The notes: generated by a model from the sequence alone, not told the origin. 64,000 bases of DNA from Streptomyces sp. DG1A-41 (GCF_037055355.1 NZ_CP146350.1:8393001-8457000); one strand, 5' to 3'. Shown: positions 10,925 to 20,105, counted from the first letter of the stretch. Numbers and translations: made by a program.

Positions 10925-11692
10925 ATGACCGGCGTACTGACCGTCGACCGCCCCGCGCAGCCCACGGCCCCCACCCGCTACACCGTCGCCCTCGCCCGGA
11001 CCGAGGAGGACGTGCGTGCCGCGCAGCGGCTGCGGCACGACGTCTTCGCCGGGGAGCTGGGCGCCCTGCTGACCGGCTCGCAGCCCGGGCTGGACGTCGA
11101 CCCGTTCGACGCGTACTGCGACCACCTGCTCGTCCGCGAGGAGACGACCGGCCAGGTCGTCGGCACCTACCGGCTGCTGCCGCCGGAGCGCGCGGCGGTC
11201 GCCGGGCGGCTGTACTCCGAGAGCGAGTTCGACCTGAGCTCCCTCGCCGGGATCCGGCCGGAGCTCGTCGAGGTAGGCCGCTCCTGCGTGCACCCCGACC
11301 ACCGCGACGGCGCGGTCATCAGCCTCATCTGGGCCGGCATCGCCCGCTACATGGTCTCCCGGGGCCACGAGTGGCTCGCCGGCTGCTGCTCCGTCCCGCT
11401 CGCCGATGGCGGCGCCCTGGCCTCCGCCACCTGGGACCGGGTGAGCGCCAAGCACCTCTCCCCGCAGGAGTACCGCGTCCGGCCGCTGCTGCCGTGGGTC
11501 CCGGGCCCCACGCCCGCCGCCCGCGCCGAACTGCCCGCCCTGCTGCGCGGTTACCTGCGCCTCGGCGCCTGGGTGTGCGGCGAACCGGCCCACGACCCGG
11601 ACTTCGGCGTCGCCGACCTGTACGTACTGCTGCCCATGAGCGGGGTCAACCCGCGCTACCTGCGGCACTTCCTGTCCCTCGTCCCCGCCTGA
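10925..11692 (+). CDS. olsB: OlsB-like GNAT N-acyltransferase (ornithine lipid synthesis)
   Basis: A 255-residue protein of the Acetyltransf_5/OlsB family. It has the signature RLRHDVFAGELG near residue 35, the aspartate-rich DPFDAYCDHLLVRE, the central VVGTYRLLPP strand, and the EVGRSCVHPDHRDGAVISLIW motif typical of acyl-ACP-dependent acyltransferases that put a 3-hydroxyacyl chain on ornithine. It is followed immediately by a PlsC-type O-acyltransferase with an overlapping TGATG. That is the OlsB/OlsA arrangement which makes ornithine lipids, phosphorus-free membrane lipids. The substrate is inferred from family and context. An AGGAGAG site precedes the ATG. Confidence 0.75.
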   Translation: MTGVLTVDRPAQPTAPTRYTVALARTEEDVRAAQRLRHDVFAGELGALLTGSQPGLDVDPFDAYCDHLLVREETTGQVVGTYRLLPPERAAVAGRLYSESEFDLSSLAGIRPELVEVGRSCVHPDHRDGAVISLIWAGIARYMVSRGHEWLAGCCSVPLADGGALASATWDRVSAKHLSPQEYRVRPLLPWVPGPTPAARAELPALLRGYLRLGAWVCGEPAHDPDFGVADLYVLLPMSGVNPRYLRHFLSLVPA

Positions 11693-12504
11693 TGAGTGCC
11701 TGGCTGCCCACCGCGCCCTGCACGCCGCAGGCCTGTGTCGAGGCGCCGGCGGCGGTGACGGCGCGGGCCGTGGCGCGTGCCGTGCTGCGCCTCACCGGGG
11801 TCGTCCTGCTGCTGCTCGCGGGGATCGTGCTGTCGCCGCTCGGCGCCCGCATACCGGCGTCCCTGATCCGGCGCTGGTGCCGGTGGATCGTGCGGGCCGC
11901 AGGGGTCCGGGTCCGCATCACCGGCGCCGCCGCCCCCACCGGCGGGATGCTGCTGGTCGCCAACCACATCTCCTGGCTGGACATACCACTGCTCGCCGCC
12001 GTACGCCCCGCCCGGATGCTGGCCAAGACCGAGGTACGGCGGTGGCCCGTCGCCGGGCCGCTGGCCGCCCGCGCCGCCCTGTTCATCGACCGGGACCGGC
12101 TGAGGGCCCTCCCGGACACCGTCGCCCGTATCGCCCGGGCGCTGCGCGAGGGCGGCGCCGTCGCGGCCTTCCCCGAGGGCAGCACCTGGTGCGGCCGGGC
12201 CCAGGGCACCTTCCGCCGGGCCGTCTTCCAGGCCGCCCTCGACGCCGGGGTGCCGGTCCTGCCGGTCCGGATCCGCTACCGGCTCACCGGCGGAACCACC
12301 ACCACGGCCCCCGCGTTCGTCGGCGACGACACCCTGCTCGCCTCCCTGTGGCGAGTCGCGACTGCCCGCAACCTGGTCGCCGAGGTCGACGTCCGCGCAC
12401 CCATCCCCCCGGGCACCCGCCCCGACCGCCGCGCACTGGCCCACTCCGCACAACCCCAGGAGACGGCGGCCCCGGCGTGGACGCACACGGTGCTGGTGGC
12501 GTAG
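11692..12504 (+). CDS. PlsC-family 1-acyltransferase (OlsA-like)
   Basis: A 270-residue membrane-associated acyltransferase with a hydrophobic N-terminal segment (about 31-52). The catalytic HX4D box is present as NHISWLD (His92, Asp97), then the acyl-acceptor motif FPEGS (160-164) and the late VPVLPVRIRY strand. Its ATG overlaps the stop of the OlsB-like gene (TGATG). Given that coupling, it probably adds the second fatty acid to lyso-ornithine lipid (OlsA role), though a lysophosphatidate acyltransferase role cannot be excluded from sequence. It is convergent with the LLM oxidoreductase gene, with a shared hairpin between them. Confidence 0.8.
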   Translation: MSAWLPTAPCTPQACVEAPAAVTARAVARAVLRLTGVVLLLLAGIVLSPLGARIPASLIRRWCRWIVRAAGVRVRITGAAAPTGGMLLVANHISWLDIPLLAAVRPARMLAKTEVRRWPVAGPLAARAALFIDRDRLRALPDTVARIARALREGGAVAAFPEGSTWCGRAQGTFRRAVFQAALDAGVPVLPVRIRYRLTGGTTTTAPAFVGDDTLLASLWRVATARNLVAEVDVRAPIPPGTRPDRRALAHSAQPQETAAPAWTHTVLVA

Positions 12505-12524
12505 AAGCCCTGATCTGCTTCAGC

Positions 12525-12570
12525 GAGAGCCGGACAGCGTGCGTGCCGGATACGGCGCAGTCCGGCTCTC
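12525..12570. terminator. Bidirectional hairpin between convergent genes
   Basis: GAGAGCCGGAC (12525-12535) and GTCCGGCTCTC (12560-12570) pair over 11 bp with a 24-base loop. The hairpin lies between the stop codons of the PlsC-like gene and the LLM gene. Confidence 0.65.
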
Positions 12571-12626
12571 CGCCGAGCACGCCACCTTCGCCGGCGATCG
12601 ACGTCGATGCCCTTGGGCAGACGACT

Positions 12627-13625
12627 CTAACCGGCGGTGATCGCGGCCAGCCGCCGGTAGGAGTCCAGCAGCGCCTCGCGGTCGTACGTGCTGGTGGTGA
12701 CCAGGACCTCCTGCGCTCCCGTCTCCTTCAGGACCGTCTCCAGCTCGTGCGCGACCTGCTCCTCGGTGCCGGCGATGTGGCCGGTGAGGCCGGACTCGTA
12801 GAAGCCGCGTTCCTTGCCGGTCATGGTGAGCGCCTCGACGCGCTCGGCGGGCGGCAGGGGCGGGAAGGTGCCGTGCGTGCGGGAGTACGCCATCGCCCAG
12901 GCCTCCGGGACGAGCAGTCGCCGGGCCTCCTCGGGGGTGCCGGCCACCGCGACCGTGCCGGAGACGACCACGTACGGCTCGCTCGCCCAGGGCGAGGGGC
13001 GGAAGTGCTCGCGGTAGTGGTCGATGCCGCGCCGCATCTTCTCCCGGTTCCGGAAGTCGCCGATGACCATGGGCAGGCCCGCGCGGGCCGCGATGCCGGC
13101 GCCCTCGCCCATGGCCAGGACGAACGGCGGCACGGTCAAGCCCTCGGCGGGACGGGCGTGCACCCCGGTGGGGGAGGTGCCCCGGAACCAGCCGAGCAGC
13201 TCCCGCAGCTGGGCCTCGAAGTCCTCGGCGTCCTCCTTGTCACGGCCCAGGGCCTTGCGGACTCCGTCCGTGAAGCCGACGGACCGTCCCAGACCCATGT
13301 CGATCCGCCCGGGGAACAGCGACTCCAGCACCCCGAACTGCTCGGCCACGACCAGCGGCCGGTGGTTGGGCAGCATCACCCCGCCGGTGCCCACCCGGAT
13401 CGTCCGCGTCGCGGCGGCGACGGCGGCCGCCAGCACGGTCGGCGCGGAACCGGCGACCCCGGGAACGCCGTGATGCTCGGAGACCCACAGCCGGTGGTAC
13501 CCGAGCCCCTCCAGCTCCACGGCCAGCCGCACGGTGTCGCGCAGCGCCTCGGGATGCGTGTGCCCCTCGCGGGTGCGGGACCGGTCGAGGACGGAGAAAC
13601 GGGTCGAGGCGATCAGGGAACTCAC
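12627..13625 (-). CDS. LLM-class flavin-dependent oxidoreductase (luciferase-like)
   Basis: A 332-residue TIM-barrel monooxygenase of the bacterial luciferase superfamily, MsnO8-like subgroup. Signatures are SVLDRSRTREG near the N-terminus, YHRLWVSEHHGVPGVAGSAPTV, the phosphate-binding VGTGGVMLPNHRPLVVAEQFG segment (about 75-97), and PGRIDMGLGRS. Such enzymes use FMNH2 or F420H2 to oxidise small organic compounds; the substrate here is unknown. It starts at a GTG (13625) with no convincing ribosome site, and the next gene upstream (cobW-like) ends 52 bp away on the same strand. Confidence 0.85.
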   Translation of the reverse strand: MSSLIASTRFSVLDRSRTREGHTHPEALRDTVRLAVELEGLGYHRLWVSEHHGVPGVAGSAPTVLAAAVAAATRTIRVGTGGVMLPNHRPLVVAEQFGVLESLFPGRIDMGLGRSVGFTDGVRKALGRDKEDAEDFEAQLRELLGWFRGTSPTGVHARPAEGLTVPPFVLAMGEGAGIAARAGLPMVIGDFRNREKMRRGIDHYREHFRPSPWASEPYVVVSGTVAVAGTPEEARRLLVPEAWAMAYSRTHGTFPPLPPAERVEALTMTGKERGFYESGLTGHIAGTEEQVAHELETVLKETGAQEVLVTTSTYDREALLDSYRRLAAITAG

Positions 13626-13676
13626 ATGGTCTTCAACGTCTGGGAGGCCGCGGCATTCCCGGCACCGAGTCGGCCG

Positions 13677-14834
13677 CTACGCCACGTTCTCGTGGTCGCA
13701 CGCCTCGTCGATGCCGTACGTGTCCCAGGACGGGAACGGGTCGTCGGCCGCAGGGGCTTCGCCGGGCGCCGCGAGGCAGCCGGTCAGGGCGGCATGCAGG
13801 GCCTTGGTGTCCAGGCCTGTCCCGATGAACACCAGCTCCTGTGCGTGCGGGGCCTCGTTGTCACGGGCCGCGGACGGTTCGAAGCGGGCGACGGAGCCGG
13901 CCTGTGACCACAGGCCCGTCACGTGCGGGCGGCTCGCCAGGGTGAAGAAGCCCTTGGAGCGCAGGATCCGCCCGTACGACCCGGCGTCCAGATCCTCCGT
14001 GACGAACGTCCACAACCGCCCGGGGTGGAAGGGGAATCCGGATCGGAAGACGGTGGAGGAGATGCCGTACTCCTCGGTCTCGGGCACGTGGTCGCCGTTG
14101 AGTTCCCGGACCCAGCCCGGCGCCTGCTGGGCGCGTTCCAGGTCGAAGAGACGCGTGCCGAGCACCTGGCGCAGGTCCACCCGGCCGTGCGTCGCCGGAA
14201 CCAGCCGGGCGACCGGGTTCAGCCGGGTCAGGGCCGCCCGCAGCCGGGCCGCCGTCTCCTCGTCGACCAGGTCGAGCTTGTTGAGGACCAGGACGTCGGC
14301 GAACTCGACCTGGTCGACGAGGAGATCACTGACCGTGCGCTCGTCGTCCTCGTACGGGGCCAGACCCCGCTCGGCGAGGTCGTCGCCGCTCTCCAGTTCG
14401 GCGAGGAAGTTGGCCGCGTCCACGACCGTGACCATGGTGTCCAGCAGGGCTACGTCGTCGAGGGTGGCGCCGTCGTCCCGGGCGAAGGCGAAGGTGGCCG
14501 CGACGGGCATCGGCTCCGAGATCCCGGACGACTCGATGAGGAGATGGTCGAACCGGCCCTCGCGGGCCAGCCGGTCCACCTCTTCCAGCAGGTCGTCGCG
14601 CAGGGTGCAGCAGATGCAGCCGTTGGTCATCTCGACCAGGCGTTCCTCGGTCCGCGACAGGGCGGCCTCGCCGCCGCGCACCAGGGCCGCGTCGATGTTG
14701 ACCTCGCTCATGTCGTTGACGATGACGGCGACGCGCAGCCCCTCGCGATTGGCGAGGACATGGTTGAGCAGGGTCGTCTTGCCCGCCCCCAGGAAGCCGG
14801 AGAGCACGGTGACGGGCAGCCGTTCGTACGACAC
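13677..14834 (-). CDS. COG0523/CobW-family GTPase, probable zinc chaperone
   Basis: A 385-residue G3E GTPase starting at a GTG (14834) just after the rpmF stop. The P-loop GFLGAGKTT (about 13-21) is followed by the family hallmark CxCC (CICC, Cys73/75/76), the Walker B-like LIESSG and the base-recognition NKLD. The CobW C-terminal domain follows, with the end rich in His/Asp/Glu. The family delivers metals to apo-enzymes. Its coupling to a zinc-free L32 paralogue behind a Zur-like operator strongly suggests zinc allocation under starvation rather than cobalt. Upstream open sequence is the rpmF gene in another frame. Confidence 0.85.
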   Translation of the reverse strand: MSYERLPVTVLSGFLGAGKTTLLNHVLANREGLRVAVIVNDMSEVNIDAALVRGGEAALSRTEERLVEMTNGCICCTLRDDLLEEVDRLAREGRFDHLLIESSGISEPMPVAATFAFARDDGATLDDVALLDTMVTVVDAANFLAELESGDDLAERGLAPYEDDERTVSDLLVDQVEFADVLVLNKLDLVDEETAARLRAALTRLNPVARLVPATHGRVDLRQVLGTRLFDLERAQQAPGWVRELNGDHVPETEEYGISSTVFRSGFPFHPGRLWTFVTEDLDAGSYGRILRSKGFFTLASRPHVTGLWSQAGSVARFEPSAARDNEAPHAQELVFIGTGLDTKALHAALTGCLAAPGEAPAADDPFPSWDTYGIDEACDHENVA

Positions 14835-14838
14835 GGTG

Positions 14839-15009
14839 TCAGCCCTCGGGGCGCAGCAGCCCGCGCTCGTAGGCCCTGACCAGGTTCTGCGGTACGAGGT
14901 GACGGACGCCGTCGATCGTGACCGGCACCAGCGTCGGCGTGGCGGCCTTCCACTGGGCGCGGCGGTGACGGGTGTTGCTGCGGGACATCTTCCGCTTCGG
15001 GACAGCCAT
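14839..15009 (-). CDS. rpmF: Ribosomal protein L32, zinc-free paralogue
   Basis: A 56-residue basic protein, [20 protein letters not shown] at its start, matching the L32 N-terminus. It lacks the CxxC pairs that hold zinc in the C+ form, so it is the C-minus paralogue. In actinobacteria such copies replace zinc-binding ribosomal proteins when zinc is scarce, sparing the metal. It is first in an operon with the COG0523 GTPase (7 bp between its stop and the GTG), and a Zur-like palindrome lies 40 bp upstream. Repression by zinc-bound Zur is therefore expected. Confidence 0.9.
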   Translation of the reverse strand: MAVPKRKMSRSNTRHRRAQWKAATPTLVPVTIDGVRHLVPQNLVRAYERGLLRPEG

Positions 15010-15048
15010 GGGACTCCTCCTCGGTGGGCAGGCACCGAGGACGCTACA

Positions 15049-15069
15049 TGAAAATGGATCCCATTAACA
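15049..15069. promoter_or_regulatory. Zur-box-like palindrome upstream of rpmF-cobW
   Basis: A 21-bp imperfect dyad. The arms AATGG/CCATT are perfect around ATC, and the outer TGAA and AACA ends partly match. It resembles the AT-rich Zur box of actinobacteria (TGAAAATG with its complement). It stands out in 72% GC DNA and sits 40 bp from the rpmF start. Confidence 0.7.
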
Positions 15070-15114
15070 ATTCGCGTCCCCGGTGCCCGGCCACCGGTGT
15101 CCCGGTCCGGTGCG

Positions 15115-16710
15115 TCAGTCGTCGGCGCCCACGAGCATCCGCACCTCGAACTCCTCGTGTGCGGTGCTGTCCTCGGCCGGGCCCTTGTCCAGCACCGTGC
15201 CGAGCCAGCCCAGCAGGAAGCCCACCGGGATGGAGACGATGCCGGGGTTCTGGAGCGGGAACCAGGCGAAGTCGGCCTCGGGGTAGAACGAGGCCGGGGC
15301 GGAGGAGACGACGGGGGAGAACACGGCGAGCAGGACGGAGCAGAGCAGACCGCCGTAGAGGCTGAGCAGCGCTCCCTTCGCCGTGAAGCGCCGCCAGAAG
15401 AGGGTGTAGATGATCGTCGGCAGGATCGCGGACGCCGCGATGGCGAAGGCGAGGAACGCGAGCGTCGCGGTGTTCGCCCCCCAGGCGACCAGGGCCAGCA
15501 GGATGCCGAGGATGCCGATGACCGCCCCGGACAGCCGGGCGACGGCCAGCTCCTCCGTCTCGCTCGCCCGGCCCTTGCGGATCACCTCGCCGTACAGGTC
15601 GTGCGCGAGGGACGAGGCCGCGGCCAGGGTGAGGCCCACCGCCACGGCGAGCAGGGTCACATACGCCAGGCACGTCACCAGCGCGGTGAGGACACTGCCG
15701 CCCAGCTCGTGCGCGAGCAGCAGGACGGAGGCGTTGCCGGTGCGGTCCGTGCTCTCGATGGTGTCCCGGCCGAGGAGCGCGGTGGCGCCCAGGCCGAGGA
15801 TGCCGGCCCCGAAGCAGACCGCGCCGACCAGGCCGACGGCCCACAGGACGGAGGAGCGCAGGACGCCGCTGGTGCGCGGGGCGAGCAGCCGCATCAGCAC
15901 GTGCGGAAGGGCGGCGAGACCGAGGACGATGGCCAGCTCGAGGCTGAGGAAGTCCAGCTTGTTGCTGACGGTGCCGCCGTAGCGCAGCCCCGGTTCGAGG
16001 AAGGTCAGGCCCGTTCCGCTGCGGTCGGCCGCCCTTTCGAGCAGCGCGTTGGGGTTCCAGTCGAAGCGGTACAGCACCCAGCCCGCGGTGAACAGCACGC
16101 CCACGATCAGCATCACGGCCTTGATGATCTGGATGACCGTCGCTCCGGGCATGCCGCCGAGGGAGGCGTAGAGGATCACGAAGGTACCGATCACGGCCAC
16201 GCACAGGGTACGGGTGGTGGCGCTCGGCGCCCCGGTGAACTGCGTCAACAGGGCGACGCTGCCGACCAGTTGCGCCACCAGGTAGAGGGTCGCGATGGCC
16301 AGGACGCAGACGGCCAGTGCCACCCGTACCGGCCGCTGCTGCCGGGGCAGGCGCAGCGCCACCGTGTCGCCCAGGGTGAACTTGCCCGTACGGTGCAGGG
16401 GTTCGGCGATGAGCAGCAGCACCATCATCCAGGCGACGGTGGTGCCGCCGAGGTACATCAGTCCGTCGTACCCGGTCAGCGCGACCAGTCCGGTACTGCC
16501 CAGCAGGGTGGCGGCGGACAGGTAGTCGCCGCACATGGCGAGGCCGTTGCGCAGCGGCGACATGGCGCGGTTGCCGAGGTAGAACTCGCTGATCTCGTCG
16601 CGCTGGGGAGCCGTCAGCAGCGCCGTGAACAGGGTGATCACGACCACGGTCAGGAACAGGACGAAGGTCAGCTGGAGGCTGCTGTCGTCGATGGCGGCGC
16701 TCGTCACCAT
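15115..16710 (-). CDS. Sodium/solute symporter, acetate-permease (ActP-like) type
   Basis: A 531-residue SSSF-family transporter with about 13 membrane helices. Family features are [33 protein letters not shown] near the N-terminus, the [10 protein letters not shown] loop, and [20 protein letters not shown] in the middle. The closest types are acetate/pyruvate permeases such as ActP and MctC. It overlaps the upstream DUF485 gene by 7 bp; that pairing (yjcH-actP) is characteristic of acetate permease operons and supports monocarboxylate uptake. The exact substrate is not decidable here. Confidence 0.85.
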   Translation of the reverse strand: MVTSAAIDDSSLQLTFVLFLTVVVITLFTALLTAPQRDEISEFYLGNRAMSPLRNGLAMCGDYLSAATLLGSTGLVALTGYDGLMYLGGTTVAWMMVLLLIAEPLHRTGKFTLGDTVALRLPRQQRPVRVALAVCVLAIATLYLVAQLVGSVALLTQFTGAPSATTRTLCVAVIGTFVILYASLGGMPGATVIQIIKAVMLIVGVLFTAGWVLYRFDWNPNALLERAADRSGTGLTFLEPGLRYGGTVSNKLDFLSLELAIVLGLAALPHVLMRLLAPRTSGVLRSSVLWAVGLVGAVCFGAGILGLGATALLGRDTIESTDRTGNASVLLLAHELGGSVLTALVTCLAYVTLLAVAVGLTLAAASSLAHDLYGEVIRKGRASETEELAVARLSGAVIGILGILLALVAWGANTATLAFLAFAIAASAILPTIIYTLFWRRFTAKGALLSLYGGLLCSVLLAVFSPVVSSAPASFYPEADFAWFPLQNPGIVSIPVGFLLGWLGTVLDKGPAEDSTAHEEFEVRMLVGADD

Positions 16711-17153
16711 GTGCGGAACCCCCTCGTTCCGTGCTCAAGGGGCTGCTGCCCGGCCCCTTGGGGCGGCACCGCCGAACGGGCGCGGCGGTTGTCGTTCTCG
16801 TGCTGCCGGGACCTCAGGCCGCGGGCGAGCGGATCGACCCGGGTGCGCATGTGCCGGACGTAGCACCACGCGGTCACACCCATGATGACGAACTGCCCGA
16901 GGCCGAGGGTGAGTCCGATCGTGAGGTGGCCGAACAGCGGCTGGTTCATCACCGCGGGCACAAAACTCGACAACAGCACATACAGCAGGAATCCGCCGAC
17001 GGACAGGATCGTCGCCCGGGTGCCGAACCGGCGCTGCGCGCGACGCAGAGAGTGGAATTCGGGATGGTCGGATATACGAGACGGCGGAGCGTGTTCGATG
17101 TGCGGAAGCGGGAATGTGGGAGTGTCATCCCGTCGCGGTGGAAATTCGGGCAC
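16704..17153 (-). CDS. DUF485 membrane protein (YjcH-like partner of the symporter)
   Basis: A 149-residue protein with two membrane helices (about 49-70 and 84-106) after a polar N-terminus, containing HPEFHSLRRAQRRFGTRATILSVGGFLLYV and the CYVRHMRTRVDPLARGLR tail that define DUF485. It starts at a GTG (17153) with AAGG eight bases upstream. It precedes and overlaps the ActP-like gene, as in other bacteria where the DUF485 protein accompanies acetate symporters. The C-terminal 35 residues are a low-complexity tail. Confidence 0.85.
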   Translation of the reverse strand: MPEFPPRRDDTPTFPLPHIEHAPPSRISDHPEFHSLRRAQRRFGTRATILSVGGFLLYVLLSSFVPAVMNQPLFGHLTIGLTLGLGQFVIMGVTAWCYVRHMRTRVDPLARGLRSRQHENDNRRARSAVPPQGAGQQPLEHGTRGFRTW

Positions 17154-17532
17154 AGGCGCACCTTCTTCGCTGCTTCGTGCCCCGCACTCGACCCCTTCGA
17201 GTCAGTGGTCCCGTCCGGCTTTCGGGCAGGGTGGAGGATTGCCGGACGCACTGTGGGGGTGCGGGCTCTGTGGGGGTCTCGTGAAACCGAAAAACTCGCT
17301 GTTCGGATTCACGCGGACGGCCTCGGGGTTCTGTGTGGAGATCCCCGACCAGCCCCGGCCGCGGGTGGTGGCGAGGCTGAGTGCGGAGTATGTCAGTGCT
17401 GCGCTTGAGCCATCAACTGTGAGGGCCAATTGACCGCTGGGCGTGGCTCGTTCACGCCACAGTCGAAGGGTGGCGATACTGCGACGGCCTGCGGGAAAAG
17501 GGCGGCCGGCGAATAGTACGGACCATTTTTTC
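17154..17532. other. Intergenic stretch without a gene
   Basis: Both flanking genes read leftward. I see no conserved protein in any frame. The promoter of the DUF485-symporter operon should lie near its left part. There are a few AT-richer patches, but no element I can name. Confidence 0.4.
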
Positions 17533-17577
17533 GGCCAGGCTGTCTCACAGCGCACCGCGCCGTCGGACAGCCCGGCC
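17533..17577 (-). terminator. Hairpin terminator after the pectate-lyase-like gene
   Basis: GGCCAGGCTGTC (17533-17544) pairs with GACAGCCCGGCC (17566-17577), 11 of 12 positions. It lies just beyond the stop codon of the leftward gene at 17585. Confidence 0.65.
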
Positions 17578-17584
17578 GACCTGG

Positions 17585-18793
17585 TCAGAAGCGGGCGCCG
17601 ACGGCGGTGCCGGACCGGGGGACGAGGAACGCCCGCGCCTTCGGCAGTGAGCCGTCCGCCGCCCGCGAGCCGGCGAGCGGAGCCGGGTCGGTGCTCAGGA
17701 CCGAGGCCGCGTTCCAAGTGCCGCCGATGTTCCAGGAGTTGCCGCTGGCGACGGTTTCGGACCCGACGGCCGCCGGGCGCTGGTCCGCGACGGAGAGGTT
17801 GCCGGTGAGCCTGGCGCTCCCGCCCGAGACGTCGGCGTCGAAGCCGGTGCCGGCGTTGCCGTACGTGGAGTTGCGGCTCAGGGTGAGGGAGCCCGGGTTG
17901 CCGTTGTCCGTGAAGCCGTGCTTGGCGTTCTTGAACGAGACGCTGCCCCGGACCGTGTGGGACACGGCCGGAGCCGGGCTGCCCCCGCCGAGCTTGAAGC
18001 CGTTCCCGTCGCCCGCGAAGTCGGGGAAGTCCCAGCGGTTGTAGCCGTTGCCGTACACGACCGTGTTCTCGATCGTCACCGGGGAGGCGAACTCCCAGGC
18101 GTCGAAGCCGTCGTCGACGTTGTTCCACAGCCGGGCACCGCGCACCACGTTGCCCGAGCCGCTGCCCTCCTTGATCGCCAGGCCGTCGGCGCTCTCGCCG
18201 TTCTTGCGCGGGTCGCGATTGCCGTAACTGTCCAGGTTCAGGATCTGGTTGCCGCTGGAGGCTCCCTGGAGCTGGAAGCCGGACTCGTAGTTGTCGTGCG
18301 TGCTCAGGCGCGCGAAGACATTGCCGTTGCAGCCGTCGCAGTACACGCCGTACGGGCCGTTGACGATCTCCAGACCCGAGATACGCCAGTGCGACGCCTC
18401 CATGTGGATCGCCCCGCGCTCGGCACGCGGGATGCTGCCGCCGACCGGGGTGTGGCTGGCGGGCAGTCTCTCCCCGTCGACGACCACACGCTCGCCCTGG
18501 TGGGGCGCGAGGGTGATGGGCTGGGACGCGGTTCCCGAGGTGGTGATGGTGATGTTGTCGGTGAGGGCGTACGTCCCGCCGCGCACGCTGATGGTGTCGC
18601 CGGGCCTCGCCAGGTCCACGGCCCGCTGGATGGTCCTCAGCGGCCGGGCGAGCGTGCCGGGACCGGAGTCGTCCCCGTTCGGCGCCACGACCAGGGTCGC
18701 GCCCGCGGCTGCCGCCGGCCCAGCCGGTCCGGCCAGCGCCATGGCCAGCGCGGCCCCCGTCATCGCCGCCGACCAGATCGCTGCGTTCCGCAT
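17585..18793 (-). CDS. Secreted right-handed beta-helix protein, pectate-lyase-like
   Basis: A 402-residue exported protein. The start at ATG 18793 is set by an AGGAGG site and a signal peptide (MRNAAIWSAAMTGAALAMAL, cleavage around AAAA-G). The mature part opens with the PL9-type segment GDDSGPGTLARPLRTIQRAVDLARPGDTISVRGGTY. A ladder of short beta-helix rungs follows, with Asn/Asp-Gly turns (GIEIVNG, NYESGFQL, NNVDDGFDAWEF, DGNGFKLGGG, KHGFTDNGN). This fits polysaccharide lyases of family PL9 and related Beta_helix proteins acting on pectin outside the cell. The Asp-rich rung pattern suggests calcium binding. Upstream open frame is repeat-rich and not protein-like. Confidence 0.8.
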   Translation of the reverse strand: MRNAAIWSAAMTGAALAMALAGPAGPAAAAGATLVVAPNGDDSGPGTLARPLRTIQRAVDLARPGDTISVRGGTYALTDNITITTSGTASQPITLAPHQGERVVVDGERLPASHTPVGGSIPRAERGAIHMEASHWRISGLEIVNGPYGVYCDGCNGNVFARLSTHDNYESGFQLQGASSGNQILNLDSYGNRDPRKNGESADGLAIKEGSGSGNVVRGARLWNNVDDGFDAWEFASPVTIENTVVYGNGYNRWDFPDFAGDGNGFKLGGGSPAPAVSHTVRGSVSFKNAKHGFTDNGNPGSLTLSRNSTYGNAGTGFDADVSGGSARLTGNLSVADQRPAAVGSETVASGNSWNIGGTWNAASVLSTDPAPLAGSRAADGSLPKARAFLVPRSGTAVGARF

Positions 18794-19114
18794 GCGGCCT
18801 CCTGCCTGTGCCAGTGCCTGTGTGGGTGTCGCAGAGCAGTGGCCGCCCGGGGGGTGAAGGTTGCCGGGGTATGGGGCGCGGGCGGAGGCCGGGGAGGACG
18901 GGCACGCAGACGCAGCAAGATTGCCGGGCATCGTCGACGGGGTGGGGGACGGGCCGGCCATGAGCACGGCCTCGTTCTCGGGGGCTGGGGCTGGGGCTGG
19001 GGACGGGGGCGACGGGCGGGCTCCCGGCATGGCCTCGCGTCCTCGCGGACCGGGAGTCGTGCAGCCGCCCCACCGCGCCCGGGAGTTCGGGTCGGCCATG
19101 GGCAGGCCCCGTTG

Positions 19115-19156
19115 CTGCGGACTGCGGACTGCGGACTGCGGACTGCGGACTGCGGA
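19115..19156. repeat. Six perfect tandem copies of a heptamer
   Basis: CTGCGGA is repeated six times without interruption (19115-19156), about 80 bp upstream of the HAD-phosphatase gene. It lies in noncoding DNA of the divergent gap between the pectate-lyase-like gene and the phosphatase. The number of copies may vary by slippage. Confidence 0.95.
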
Positions 19157-19236
19157 TCGAGGGTCCCCCGGCACACACGCGGTCGGCCTGCCCGGGGCGG
19201 ACGACGCGACCGGCCGGACGGCCCTAGGGTGGCAGC

Positions 19237-19731
19237 GTGAATGACGACCGCAGCAAGGCCCCGCTGGCCGTGTTCGACCTGGACAACACGCTCGCCGACA
19301 CCGCGCACCGGCAGCGGTTCCTGGAGCGCAGGCCGCGGGACTGGGACGGCTTCTTCTCGGCGGCGCCGCAGGACCCGCCGTTGCCGGAGGGCATCGCCCT
19401 GGTCAAGGAGAGCGCGCGGGAGTGCGAGATCGTCTACCTCACGGGACGGCCCGAGCGCTGTCGGCGTGACACGCTCGACTGGCTCGCCGCGCAGGAACTG
19501 CCCGAGGGGCGGGTGTACATGCGGCGCGACGCCGATCGCCGGCCCGCCCGGTTCACCAAGCTGGACATCCTGCGGCGGCTCGCCCGTACGCGCGAGGTCC
19601 GTGTCCTCGTGGACGACGACGAACTGGTCTGCGAGGACGCCCGGCGCGCGGGCTTCACCGTCGTACGGGCCGACTGGGCCGCCCGGTCCGCCGAACTGAA
19701 GGCGGCGCAGGAGCGGGAAGGGCGGACCTGA
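19237..19731 (+). CDS. HAD-family phosphatase, small polynucleotide-kinase-like
   Basis: A 164-residue HAD protein starting at a GTG. Motif I is FDLDNTLADT (nucleophile Asp14, acid Asp16), motif II is YLTGRP, and motif IV is VLVDDDELVCEDA, with a conserved lysine in KLDILRRL between. The size and the TGRPERCRRDT segment resemble the 3'-phosphatase-like HAD proteins (PNK-3'Pase/NIF superfamily). A soluble cytoplasmic phosphohydrolase is likely; the substrate is unknown. Confidence 0.75.
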   Translation: MNDDRSKAPLAVFDLDNTLADTAHRQRFLERRPRDWDGFFSAAPQDPPLPEGIALVKESARECEIVYLTGRPERCRRDTLDWLAAQELPEGRVYMRRDADRRPARFTKLDILRRLARTREVRVLVDDDELVCEDARRAGFTVVRADWAARSAELKAAQEREGRT

Positions 19732-19835
19732 CAGCGCGCTGTGGCGGAATGTTTACCTCCCCCGGGTACCTCCTGGCCAAGAACCAGGACAGTGCCGGCG
19801 CACTCGTGCCGGACAGCGGACATACGGGGGATGCC

Positions 19836-20081
19836 ATGAAGGGAAGTCGTAGGGGTGCGCTCGCGGCGGCGGCGCTCGTCGGCGCCGTGCTGCTCACCGG
19901 CTGTGCGAAGCCCGACCGGAGCGAGATCGTCACCTGGACCGACGAACACGGCAGGGCCTGCACGGGCGTGGCGATCGTCGACTCCGAGGACGGCGACCGG
20001 GAGGTGAGCAGCATCGACTGCGACTACCCGCCGGAGGGCAAGCAGCCGGGGCGTTCCACCTCGGCACCCCTGCCGGACTGA
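19836..20081 (+). CDS. Small lipoprotein
   Basis: An 81-residue protein starting at an ATG (19836) preceded by GGGGG. It has a basic N-terminus (MKGSRRG), a hydrophobic segment and the lipobox LLTGC. The mature part is about 55 residues with two more cysteines (ACTG and DCDYPP) that could form a disulfide. I do not recognise a family; similar short lipoproteins are common in Streptomyces. Confidence 0.7.
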   Translation: MKGSRRGALAAAALVGAVLLTGCAKPDRSEIVTWTDEHGRACTGVAIVDSEDGDREVSSIDCDYPPEGKQPGRSTSAPLPD

Positions 20082-20105
20082 GTAGGCCGTTCGGAGGACG
20101 GCCAA

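Noticed and set aside
13140..13195. GGTGGGGGAGGTGCCCC as a third copy of the palindromic repeat
   Set aside because: It lacks the CTCTCGGCTCCGCTCG core and encodes residues expected in the LLM family, so it is ordinary coding sequence.
12814..15051. Long plus-strand frames opposite the LLM and CobW genes
   Set aside because: High Arg/Ser content and no domains; antisense shadows of the minus-strand genes, caused by high GC at third positions.
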